Of a DNA stretch of 20,244 bases, positions 7,459 to 14,506 are shown in pieces. Source of the DNA: an uncultured Bacteroidota bacterium (GTDB lineage Bacteria > Bacteroidota > Bacteroidia > UBA7662). The number at the start of each line of letters is the position of its first letter. Positions within the stretch are counted from its first letter, which is position 1. Location of the stretch: positions 1-20,244 of the forward strand of contig CAIOCC010000214.1 of assembly GCA_903856555.1 (NCBI GenBank), in the 5' to 3' direction. The position numbers were made by a program, and so were the translations under genes. Below the pieces are notes generated by a model. The model was not told the origin of the DNA, did no database searches, and worked only from the letters and a program-made list of their open reading frames with translations.

Positions 7459-7466
7459 CAAATTTA
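7459..7466 (-). promoter_or_regulatory. Bacteroidota -7 box candidate for mpl
   Basis: On the minus strand this reads TAAATTTG, an exact TAnnTTTG match. It ends 4 nt before the mpl ATG at 7454. A TTG lies 15 nt upstream of it, too close for a standard -33 element. Confidence 0.45.
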
Positions 7467-7492
7467 CGCAACCACTGGACCCAACCTTTTCA

Positions 7493-8335
7493 ATGAACGT
7501 ACAGATTTTACACACAGGCTATTTTAAATTGGACGGCGGTGCCATGTTCGGGGTGGTACCCCGCACGATGTGGTCCACGTACAATCCCCCGGATCCGAAC
7601 AACCTCTGCACCTGGGCCCTCCGTTGCTTGCTGGTTCAAGACGGACCCCGGGTGATCGTGATCGATTGCGGGATGGGCCGCAAGCAAGATGACCGGTTCC
7701 GCAACCGTTACGGGGTGTCGGACGAAGTGGATATCGCCCAGGCTGTCCAGAACGCGGGGGTTTCCCCGGCGGCCGTGACCGATGTCATCCTGACGCACCT
7801 GCATTTTGACCATTGCGGTGGGGCGACTCGGCGCGGCGAAGACGGCCAAACCATGGAAGTGACCTTTCCCAACGCCACCTACTGGGTGGGCGCCAAGCAA
7901 CTGGCCTGGTCCTACCCGCGGCCCAATGCCCGGGAAAAAGCCTCCTTTTTGCGTGAAAATATCGAACCGCTCCTCCATTCGGGTCAGCTGCAGGAAGTCC
8001 CCCCCGGCCAGAACGCCGCCGGTCTCCCCTGCCTCCATGTGGATGGCCATACCGATGGGATGTTGTTGCCCATGGTGCCTTTTGGAGGTCGCACCCTGCT
8101 TTATTGCGCGGACCTTTTGCCATCGACGGCGCATTTGCCCTTACCCTGGGTCATGGCCTACGATGTACGCCCCCTCCAGACCCTGATCGAAAAAGAAGAA
8201 ATCCTGGAAACCGCTCTGCGCGAAAATTGGCTGCTTTTTTTCGAACACGACCCCGTGAATGCCGTTTCTTCGTTGGTTCGGGATGCCAAAGGCGTCATCC
8301 AGGCTTTGGACCCCCGCAGCGACCTTTCCATTTAA
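7493..8335 (+). CDS. Metallo-beta-lactamase-fold metal-dependent hydrolase
   Basis: A 280-residue MBL-fold hydrolase. The zinc signature HLHFDH is at residues 102-107, followed by a downstream GHTDGM histidine, YCADLLPS (bridging Asp) and FFEHDP (last His), the full set for a two-metal site. The ATG at 7493 is chosen because it gives the family-like start MNVQILHTGYFKLDGG. A longer TTG-started frame from 7448 would overlap mpl and adds no conserved residues. There is no signal peptide, so it is probably cytoplasmic. It is a single gene between mpl (divergent) and the alkaline phosphatase (convergent, 58 bp away). This broad superfamily includes lactonases, glyoxalase II and phosphodiesterases, so the substrate cannot be named. 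Confidence 0.88.
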   Translation: MNVQILHTGYFKLDGGAMFGVVPRTMWSTYNPPDPNNLCTWALRCLLVQDGPRVIVIDCGMGRKQDDRFRNRYGVSDEVDIAQAVQNAGVSPAAVTDVILTHLHFDHCGGATRRGEDGQTMEVTFPNATYWVGAKQLAWSYPRPNAREKASFLRENIEPLLHSGQLQEVPPGQNAAGLPCLHVDGHTDGMLLPMVPFGGRTLLYCADLLPSTAHLPLPWVMAYDVRPLQTLIEKEEILETALRENWLLFFEHDPVNAVSSLVRDAKGVIQALDPRSDLSI

Positions 8336-8393
8336 CCCTCACCGGGCAGGGAGGTCCGTTCACCCCAATGCGAACCTGTCGAATCGAACCGCT

Positions 8394-9530
8394 TTAGCGA
8401 AGCGGCAAAGCCCATAGCTCGGCCATGCGGCGGGGGATATCCGTATTGTCCATCCAACCCGCAAAACGTTCAGCTCCTGGGCCATACGACATAACCGGCA
8501 CCAGGACCGGGGTATGTTTTTTGGTTGTAAAGGCAAATTTCAGATTCGAGCCATCGAGGGAACCACTCTGAATGGCCATGCCCCCGGTTTCGTGATCGGC
8601 GGTAAGAACGACCAGGGTTTGCCCGTCTTTTTGGGCAAAATCCAAGACAGCACCCACCACCCGATCCAGATCCAGGGTCTCGGTCAACACAAATTCCCCG
8701 TCGTTGGCATGCCCACCCCAATCGATCTGAGAACCCTCGATCATCAAAAAGAAGCCGGAATCCGCCTCTGTTCGGTGCGTCCGATTCAAATCTCGGCAGG
8801 CACTGGCCGCCAACATGCTCATCAATTGGGGATCACGACCCTGCAAGATGGAAGGAGCCGGTCCATCCCATAAAAGAGCGATCAAGGGAGTGGCAATCGG
8901 ACGCAATCGGGGCGACAAAACCTCCGGGGTCGTATTCACCGGCAGGACACCGCTGGCCTCGCTCATTTCGTACAAAAGATCGCGCTGATCCTGACGATTA
9001 ACAAAATGATTCCGGCCTCCACCCACCAACCAATCCAAAGGGGCACGGCTCAAATCAAGGGCAATGTCTTCGACCAGATCGCGGTCCTTGCGATGCGCTG
9101 CAAAAGAAGCGGGGGTCGCATGGGTGACTTCGGAGGTGACCAACATGCCAGTCTTTTTGCCAGCCTTGGCGGCTAATTCCAAGATCGTGGGCAATGGCAA
9201 GGTATCGGGTCCCACTCCAACCGCCCCGTTGTAGGTTTTGCGACCGGTGCTCAGGGCGGTGGCACCTGCACCCGAATCGGTAATCAAGGCATCGGATGCC
9301 GTGGTCGAGGCCAAACCGATGAACGGAAAGCGAGCCATATTCCAGGGCTCGGACGGTTCACGCCGTGTTTGGTGCAGGTAGGACGCCGAAACTTGGTGAA
9401 GCCCCATCCCATCGCCAATAATAAATATAATGTTACGAGGTCTTTGCTGAGCCAGGGTGACTTCGGAAAAACCTAGGCATAAGAGTAAGGCCCCAAGTCC
9501 TGTGTACCATTTCGTCATACGTGATTTCAT
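8394..9530 (-). CDS. Secreted alkaline phosphatase
   Basis: A 378-residue alkaline phosphatase, which releases phosphate from monoesters in the periplasm or outside the cell. Residues 1-27 are a signal peptide (basic start, hydrophobic GALLLCLGF, likely cleavage after VTLA). Metal and catalytic motifs are IIFIIGDGMG (Asp40), ITDSGAGAT with nucleophile Ser86, IEGSQIDWGGHAND, and LTADHETGGM near the C-terminus. The ATG at 9530 is preferred. Coding potential further upstream overlaps the NUDIX gene and would bury the signal peptide. A second Met at 9518 is also possible. It follows the NUDIX gene by 26 nt on the same strand and is probably transcribed with it. Expression under phosphate limitation is known for the family but is not shown by this sequence. 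Confidence 0.94.
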   Translation of the reverse strand: MKSRMTKWYTGLGALLLCLGFSEVTLAQQRPRNIIFIIGDGMGLHQVSASYLHQTRREPSEPWNMARFPFIGLASTTASDALITDSGAGATALSTGRKTYNGAVGVGPDTLPLPTILELAAKAGKKTGMLVTSEVTHATPASFAAHRKDRDLVEDIALDLSRAPLDWLVGGGRNHFVNRQDQRDLLYEMSEASGVLPVNTTPEVLSPRLRPIATPLIALLWDGPAPSILQGRDPQLMSMLAASACRDLNRTHRTEADSGFFLMIEGSQIDWGGHANDGEFVLTETLDLDRVVGAVLDFAQKDGQTLVVLTADHETGGMAIQSGSLDGSNLKFAFTTKKHTPVLVPVMSYGPGAERFAGWMDNTDIPRRMAELWALPLR

Positions 9531-9556
9531 ATCGAGTTTTAAAAGAAAAAGAAGGA

Positions 9557-10192
9557 TTAGATCTTGGTGGAGGCGGACGTTCCAAGTTCGGGATGAATCA
9601 GCAACAAATGTTGAATGGCAGCCACCGAAATCGAATCGGTGATCAAACCTTGTTGAATCATGTCCCAGGCTTCCGTGGGTCGAACCCAACGAACCATCAG
9701 TTTTTCGGTGCCTTCCGGTTCAGCGACGCCCTGCCTCAAGGATCGGGCCACGAAAACCACCGCCGCCTCGTCGCTCACCGAATTGGACAAATGCATCCGT
9801 AACATCGATTTCCATTCATGGGCCACCAAGCCGGTTTCTTCACGCAACTCGCGTTGGGCTGTTTCCAAGGGGTCCTGGCCCAGGGGGCAACCGCCTTCCG
9901 GGATTTCCCAAGAATAGGCCCCCAAGGGGTAACGCCATTGCCCAACCAAAACCAGGAACCCTTCATCGTTCAGGGCCAAAACCCCCACCGCCAAGTTTTG
10001 AAATGCCACAACACCGTAGATTCCGGGCTTTCCATCGGGTCGGATGACCCGGTGTTCGGTAACTTGAATCCAAGGATTCCGGTAGACTTCGGTCGATGAA
10101 ACCGTCTGCCAGGGGTTGTAAAAGGGCTCTGAGATGCGCGCAGGGTCTTTTGGCTCGTTGTTGGGCTGCGCCGATTCCTCCAAAAAATTCAA
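9557..10192 (-). CDS. NUDIX hydrolase, ADP-ribose pyrophosphatase-like
   Basis: A 211-residue NUDIX hydrolase that should cleave nucleoside diphosphates linked to another moiety, with ADP-ribose or similar sugars likeliest. It shows the family start NPWQTVSSTEVYRNPWIQV, the strand GIYGVVAFQNLAVGV and a Nudix box ending in RELREETGL. The first glutamate position of the box (GX5E) is Gln, from GGCPLGQDPLETAQ; the metal-binding REXXEE core is intact. There is no ATG between the upstream in-frame stop (10208-10210) and the conserved domain, so the start is a TTG, at 10192 or 10183. It leads a two-gene unit with alkaline phosphatase. An exact TAnnTTTG box sits at 10212-10219 on this strand, and it is divergent from the YceI lipoprotein gene. 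Confidence 0.9.
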   Translation of the reverse strand: MNFLEESAQPNNEPKDPARISEPFYNPWQTVSSTEVYRNPWIQVTEHRVIRPDGKPGIYGVVAFQNLAVGVLALNDEGFLVLVGQWRYPLGAYSWEIPEGGCPLGQDPLETAQRELREETGLVAHEWKSMLRMHLSNSVSDEAAVVFVARSLRQGVAEPEGTEKLMVRWVRPTEAWDMIQQGLITDSISVAAIQHLLLIHPELGTSASTKI

Positions 10193-10211
10193 AACAATAG
10201 GTTTATTCTAT

Positions 10212-10219
10212 CAAAATTA
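10212..10219 (-). promoter_or_regulatory. Bacteroidota -7 box candidate for NUDIX/alkaline phosphatase
   Basis: TAATTTTG on the minus strand matches TAnnTTTG exactly. It ends 19 nt before the TTG start at 10192, giving a short leader of about 13 nt. The nearest upstream TTTG is 26 nt away, longer than usual. Confidence 0.45.
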
Positions 10220-10234
10220 CACCTTACCCGAATG

Positions 10235-10266
10235 CTTGGGGATTGCAAACCTTTCTTTTAGTTTTG
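10235..10266 (+). promoter_or_regulatory. Bacteroidota promoter for the YceI lipoprotein gene
   Basis: The -7 box TAGTTTTG (10259-10266) matches TAnnTTTG exactly. CTTG at 10235-10238, near the -33 consensus TTTG, lies 20 nt upstream, a normal spacing. Transcription should begin near 10271, leaving a leader of about 20 nt with no SD sequence before the ATG at 10293. This is the best-formed promoter in the window. Confidence 0.6.
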
Positions 10267-10292
10267 CGTTCTCTTAAAAAACCCTTTTTATT

Positions 10293-10946
10293 ATGTTCAA
10301 AAACCTCTTTTTTCTCGCCATTGGCAGCTTGGCTATCAGCCTCAGTGCATGCAACAACCAAGGTGGTGATGCCACCGATCCGATGGCCGAAGGCCAAGCC
10401 GGTGCCGGTGCCGACACCCTTCTCCTCACCGAAGGAACCATTGAATGGGTCGGTTCCAAACCTACCGGCAAGCACAATGGTACCTTCAAAGTATCCGAAG
10501 GCTCTTTTATGGTCGAAAACAACGGCATTTCAGCCGCTCAATTCACCATTGACATGAACAGTCTGACTGTTTTGGATCTGACCGATGCCAAAATGAACGC
10601 CGACCTCGCTGGACACCTCAAGTCCCCCGACTTCTTTCAAACCGATTCTTTCCCAAGTGCCACTTTTGCCTTGTCATCGGCTACGGCCCTTGCAACGCCT
10701 GATTCCTTGGGAAATACCCATACCATTGCCGGCAACTTGACCCTCAAGGGAGCCACCAAAGGTGTTAGCTTCCCCGCCAAGGTCACCCTTTCCGAAGGTA
10801 GCCTCAGCGCCGAAGGCTCTTTGAGCATCGATCGCACCCAGTGGAATGTTGTTTATGGTTCCAAGAACATCTTCAAGAACCTAGGTGACAAGTTCATCAA
10901 CGATATGGTCGACCTCAAAATCAAAGTGAGCGCAGCCAAAGGTTAA
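10293..10946 (+). CDS. YceI-family lipoprotein
   Basis: A 217-residue lipoprotein. Residues 1-19 are a type II signal peptide with lipobox LSAC and the acylated Cys20, followed by an acidic, Gly/Ala-rich linker to about residue 42. The rest is a YceI domain, a lipocalin-like beta barrel known to bind isoprenoid-type lipids. It shows EGTIEWVGSKPTGKHNGTFKV, SLTVLDLTDAKMNADLAGHL, KSPDFFQTDSFPSATF, GNLTLKGATKGVSFPAKV and the terminal FINDMVDLKIKV. Its place is the periplasmic face of a membrane or the outer membrane. It is a single gene with its own promoter (10235-10266) and terminator (10987-11015). Ligand and role in this organism are unknown; stress protection is suggested for relatives. Confidence 0.94.
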   Translation: MFKNLFFLAIGSLAISLSACNNQGGDATDPMAEGQAGAGADTLLLTEGTIEWVGSKPTGKHNGTFKVSEGSFMVENNGISAAQFTIDMNSLTVLDLTDAKMNADLAGHLKSPDFFQTDSFPSATFALSSATALATPDSLGNTHTIAGNLTLKGATKGVSFPAKVTLSEGSLSAEGSLSIDRTQWNVVYGSKNIFKNLGDKFINDMVDLKIKVSAAKG

Positions 10947-10986
10947 TTCGAACCGAATCACGATTCCTCCCCAGGAGGTTTTCACG

Positions 10987-11015
10987 AAGCCCGGCAAACG
11001 CCGGGCTTTTTTTTT
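10987..11015 (+). terminator. Intrinsic terminator after the YceI lipoprotein gene
   Basis: AAGCCCGGC (10987-10995), loop AAAC, GCCGGGCTT (11000-11008) form a perfect 9-bp GC-rich stem, and the T-run continues unbroken to 11015. It lies 40 nt after the lipoprotein stop. On the opposite strand the stem is not followed by a T-run, so it should not terminate the convergent protease gene, whose stop is at 11020. Confidence 0.93.
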
Positions 11016-11019
11016 GGAC

Positions 11020-12699
11020 CTATCGTTTGACCAATCGATGGGTTTCTTGGGTTCGACCCCCGGCGTAATCCAAGCGCAAAACAAAAATGCCGGCCGGTAA
11101 TTCCTCCACCGGCAAGGACCAAAAAGCCTCCCCAGTATAGGTCCCCCGCCCGCATTCTCTTCCCAATCTATCCACCAGGGTCCAAGACAAATCCACCGAA
11201 TCGGTTTCAGGCCATTGCATGTACAGATTTTGCTCAAAGGGATTGGGGTACAAGCGAGCCTCGGCACTGGCTGTCCATTCCAGGACCAGAACGGGCGATG
11301 ATCCCCCCAGGGTTGCGCCATCCGTGGTCGCCTGCATTCGGTTCAAACCAGGTCGTGGACCGCTCAGGGCCCCAAAGGTGGCAAATCCAAAGGCATCGGT
11401 GGGAACGGTTTGGCTCAAAACCCGCAATCCAGCCTCATCGTCAACCGCCGGAAGGAGGGCTAGGTTCGTGGAATCCATGCCCAGTCCTCGGTTGTCCATC
11501 AAACGCAATCGGTCGCTGTTGCCACCCAGGGTATCGTTAACCGCGCAGTTCCCTGCCTCCCCCCCGTTGACCCGAACCAAAACCGCAGGGTACGGAGCGG
11601 TGACCGGTGTTACGGCCGCCCTGGCGAGGTTGCTATCGCTCATCAACACCGCACGCCACGGATACAAGGTTCCCAAACTTTGCCGCATACGCTGCACTTG
11701 ACCCTGGGTAAATACATTCATGCAATCATCGTCGGTATAGTCCATGTAATTGGATATCATCCGAGGCAGGGCCGGCGGACAATCGACCGGGGCCACGGAC
11801 GGGCAGCCAAACAAGGGACCATCGCAATTGGGTGTGTCTTCGATCTCATCGTCCACCGTGCAATCCCCGTCACCCCAGGTATGGTAAAGATCCAAGTAAT
11901 GGCCCATCTCATGGGTAAGGGTGCGACCGTACGCATAGACAGGGTGAAGGTTCAAGGACTGACCCAGGGGTACCCAATCCATAGAGCCCGTTACTTGTGC
12001 TGATAGCACCACCCCGTCGGCACGATTGTACTGGGGATCCCCCACCAACATGGAAGGCAACCAAGCATAGCCCAGGACCCCCAACTGGATGCGTCCGACC
12101 ACCCAGATATTCACATACCGATCCACCGGCCAACGACTCAGGTCTTTCATGGCCAAATCGCCCCCCATCGGATGCGCCATCGAAGCCTCGTAAGGAACCC
12201 GGTTAATGCCCTTGTGCCATTGACCCTGAGGGTCGCGTCCGGCCAGCACAAAGACCACCTTGGCATCCGCACCCACGGGGATTTGGTTGAAACCGCGGGT
12301 GCCCGCTTTGCGAGCAAAATCATGATTCAGGGCGACCAATTGGGATTGAATTTGTTCATCGCTTAGGTTGGTTCCCTGACCCACCACCGTATCGGACGGA
12401 GCATGCATCACATGAAAAACCACCGGCAGGACGATCATCGATTCGCCACCCTCCGTTGTTGGAACCTGGCGGACATGGGGTGAATGCGCACCCGATGAAC
12501 GCAGGGCTCGCATCGTCTGTATTTGGCGGTACCGTTGTGGATCCGCCTGAATCTGTTCCAACAGGGCTGGGTAGCCACAGCGATGCACAGACGTAGGCTG
12601 GGCCTGGTTTTGGGCCTGGACGGGCCCGCATCCCAACTGGAGCAGTCCCCAAACCAAGGTTATCACGCCTTGGATGGACCATTTATTCCACCACCACAT
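11020..12699 (-). CDS. Secreted M43 (pappalysin-type) zinc metalloprotease with T9SS sorting domain
   Basis: A 559-residue secreted protease. Residues 1-29 are a signal peptide ending in VQA. The catalytic domain (about 85-350) contains the M43 zinc motif HEMGHYLDLYH (His263, Glu264, His267, His273), a Cys-rich segment and the Met-turn SNYMDYTDDDCMN (317-329), so all catalytic features are present. Residues about 351-480 form a middle region I cannot assign. Residues about 481-559 are a type IX secretion sorting domain: RLYPNPFEQNLYMQW, then LPAGIFVLRLDY and a basic end RLVKR. The protein should cross the outer membrane and be released or anchored. LQLGC in the signal region is not a good lipobox. 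It is the last gene of a seven-gene run; its ATG overlaps the end of lysC by 17 bp. Substrates are unknown. Confidence 0.93.
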   Translation of the reverse strand: MWWWNKWSIQGVITLVWGLLQLGCGPVQAQNQAQPTSVHRCGYPALLEQIQADPQRYRQIQTMRALRSSGAHSPHVRQVPTTEGGESMIVLPVVFHVMHAPSDTVVGQGTNLSDEQIQSQLVALNHDFARKAGTRGFNQIPVGADAKVVFVLAGRDPQGQWHKGINRVPYEASMAHPMGGDLAMKDLSRWPVDRYVNIWVVGRIQLGVLGYAWLPSMLVGDPQYNRADGVVLSAQVTGSMDWVPLGQSLNLHPVYAYGRTLTHEMGHYLDLYHTWGDGDCTVDDEIEDTPNCDGPLFGCPSVAPVDCPPALPRMISNYMDYTDDDCMNVFTQGQVQRMRQSLGTLYPWRAVLMSDSNLARAAVTPVTAPYPAVLVRVNGGEAGNCAVNDTLGGNSDRLRLMDNRGLGMDSTNLALLPAVDDEAGLRVLSQTVPTDAFGFATFGALSGPRPGLNRMQATTDGATLGGSSPVLVLEWTASAEARLYPNPFEQNLYMQWPETDSVDLSWTLVDRLGRECGRGTYTGEAFWSLPVEELPAGIFVLRLDYAGGRTQETHRLVKR

Positions 12700-13993
12700 A
12701 TTGGTAAATGTCGTTCAGATGTTGCTCAAAAAGCCATTGCTTACCGGACAAAAGCCCTCGACGCATTTTGTCCGATTGATGCATGAGGGTCCACAAGGAG
12801 AGGCCTTCGGTCAAGTGGATTTCAAAAAAAGGCGACAAAGCATCGCGTACCGGTTGTAGTTTATAGCGGTCGTTGTCCACCACCAAGCTGAAAGACACCG
12901 CGGTATGCCGAGCAAGATTGGCCTTGAGGCCTTGCTCGTAAAGGGCTCGGTAAATCATGGACAACCCTTCCTCCGATATAAACGAGAAATCCTTGGAAAC
13001 CAATTCCAACAGCCCTTGGTTTTTTTTGACGATCACACAAGAATGCCTTTGGTCGGTGTTGTCCGTTCCTCCGATCAGGGTCCCGGGGGCCTCCGGATGA
13101 AGGAAAGACCGAACCCGCAAGGGAATCCCTTTGTTCTGAAGGGGTTGGATGGTTTTGGGATGAATCACCGTCGCTCCGTAATACGTCATTTCCACGGCTT
13201 CGAGGTACGAAAGGGTGGGCAAAAGCCTGGCCATCGGGAAGAGCCGGGGATCGGCATCCATGACCCCGTCCACGTCTTTCCAAACCCATAATTCACGGGC
13301 ATGCAGCGCATGGGCGATCACCGAAGCTGTAAAATCCGAACCCTCTCGTCCCAGGGTGGTGCTTCGTCCACTGACACCGTCCCTGCCTATGAAACCTTGG
13401 GTCAAAACACATGTTACACCCTTTTGATTGCGCAGACTTTGGCTTTGGACCTCTTGTATTCGTTGCACCGTTACGTCCCACTGAATGCGGGCATCTCGCC
13501 AGGTGGCATCGGTTACCAAAAGATCCCGAGCATCTACCCAGCGATGTCCCCATTTGTTTTGCTCAAAATAGGCCGATACCAAAGCCGTGGAAAGGAGTTC
13601 TCCGTAGCCCACCACTTGATCATAAAAACAATTGTACGAGAGCTGGGAACCCCGCAAAGCGTGCAATTCCTCCAACAATCGATTCATCCAAGTATCCAGA
13701 ACCTGTTCCAGGTCGGGACATTCCGGGGACGAAGACATCGGTCCGGACTCCAGGCGTAGGGGCCGAATGCGTTCAAGGTGGGCTTCCCGAATTTGTCCCC
13801 AAAACTCCATGGCCTCGGGCCAACGATCATCGCGAACAGCTTGGACCACGTTTTCCAAAAGGTTGGTTGTCTTCCCCATCGCAGAGACAACAATCCACAA
13901 CGAATCACCTCCATAGGTTTGGACCAAACGCAACAAGCGTCGCAGCCCCTCGGCATCTTGGACCGAAGCCCCGCCAAACTTGAATACCAGCAC
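12683..13993 (-). CDS. lysC: Aspartate kinase
   Basis: A 436-residue monofunctional aspartate kinase, which phosphorylates aspartate to open lysine, threonine, methionine and diaminopimelate synthesis. The kinase domain shows FKFGGASV at the N-terminus, VVSAMGKTTNLL, GREGSDFTASVIAHAL and DVDGVMDADPRLF. The last roughly 130 residues look like paired ACT regulatory domains (GLLELVSKDFSFISEEGLS and onward), suggesting feedback control by an end-product amino acid. There is no homoserine dehydrogenase domain. The start is a GTG at 13993, because the in-frame TAA of the upstream acetyltransferase gene lies only one codon before it (TAA ACC GTG), so no longer start exists. It overlaps the downstream protease gene by 17 bp. 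Confidence 0.95.
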   Translation of the reverse strand: MLVFKFGGASVQDAEGLRRLLRLVQTYGGDSLWIVVSAMGKTTNLLENVVQAVRDDRWPEAMEFWGQIREAHLERIRPLRLESGPMSSSPECPDLEQVLDTWMNRLLEELHALRGSQLSYNCFYDQVVGYGELLSTALVSAYFEQNKWGHRWVDARDLLVTDATWRDARIQWDVTVQRIQEVQSQSLRNQKGVTCVLTQGFIGRDGVSGRSTTLGREGSDFTASVIAHALHARELWVWKDVDGVMDADPRLFPMARLLPTLSYLEAVEMTYYGATVIHPKTIQPLQNKGIPLRVRSFLHPEAPGTLIGGTDNTDQRHSCVIVKKNQGLLELVSKDFSFISEEGLSMIYRALYEQGLKANLARHTAVSFSLVVDNDRYKLQPVRDALSPFFEIHLTEGLSLWTLMHQSDKMRRGLLSGKQWLFEQHLNDIYQYVVVE

Positions 13994-13996
13994 GGT

Positions 13997-14506
13997 TTAT
14001 ACTGTTTGAGAACCAACATGAAGGCTGCGTCTGTAGGACGCAAGGGCGGAGCCACTGACCCGGTAAGGCCACCATTCGCGCAAGAGTTCGGCCCCTATGG
14101 CCCGGTAGAAGGCATGGGCGGGTTCGTTCCAATCCAAGACCATCCATTCCACGCGGTCCATGCCCCGGTTGGCCGCCAAAGTCAAAACTTCGGTGAGCAA
14201 GGCTTTGCCCACCCCCAATCGTCGGTAAGGTTCGCGCACCACCAAATCCTCCAAGAACAAACAAGGACCTCGCCAACTGGAATACTTGGTATAAACCATG
14301 GCCATGCCCAACAAACCGTCCGCACCCCCATCGGCCACGAGGACTTCAAACAACGGTGGTGTCTGACCAAACCCGTGTTTTAACAAATCTTCCTGACTAA
14401 GCACAAAGGCTTCGGGTTCTTTTTCGTAAAGAGCCAATTCAGCGATGAGGGCATGAATCGTCGGAACATCTTCGGCAAAGGCCGGACGAACCTCCCAGTG
14501 GATCAT
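13997..14506 (-). CDS. GNAT N-acetyltransferase, diamine acetyltransferase (SSAT)-like
   Basis: A 169-residue GNAT-fold acetyltransferase using acetyl-CoA. The acetyl-CoA loop is YRRLGVGKALL (94-104), preceded by the FLEDLVVREP strand, and DWNEPAHAFYRAIGAEL forms the usual C-terminal helix. The N-terminal half (LALYEKEPEAFVLSQEDLLK and HGFGQTPPLFEVLVAD) closely resembles spermidine/spermine N1-acetyltransferases and the related thialysine acetyltransferases. A polyamine or other primary-amine substrate is therefore plausible but unproven. Its ATG overlaps the scoB stop by 4 nt (ATGA), and lysC starts one codon after its stop, so all three are translationally linked. Confidence 0.85.
   Translation of the reverse strand: MIHWEVRPAFAEDVPTIHALIAELALYEKEPEAFVLSQEDLLKHGFGQTPPLFEVLVADGGADGLLGMAMVYTKYSSWRGPCLFLEDLVVREPYRRLGVGKALLTEVLTLAANRGMDRVEWMVLDWNEPAHAFYRAIGAELLREWWPYRVSGSALASYRRSLHVGSQTV

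Noticed and set aside
8389..8405. 6-bp hairpin (CCGCTT/AAGCGG) at the stop of alkaline phosphatase
   Set aside because: The stem is short and no T-run follows on either strand, so I do not call it a terminator.
9531..9689. N-terminal extension of alkaline phosphatase upstream of 9530
   Set aside because: It overlaps the NUDIX gene and would place the signal peptide 53 residues inside the protein.
10987..11015. The terminator acting for both convergent genes
   Set aside because: Only the + strand has a T-run after the stem; on the - strand it is followed by CGTGAAAA.
12610..12699. Lipobox (LQLGC) in the protease signal region
   Set aside because: Gln stands at the -3 position where Leu is normal, and a better type I cleavage site (VQA) follows; T9SS cargo normally uses type I signals.
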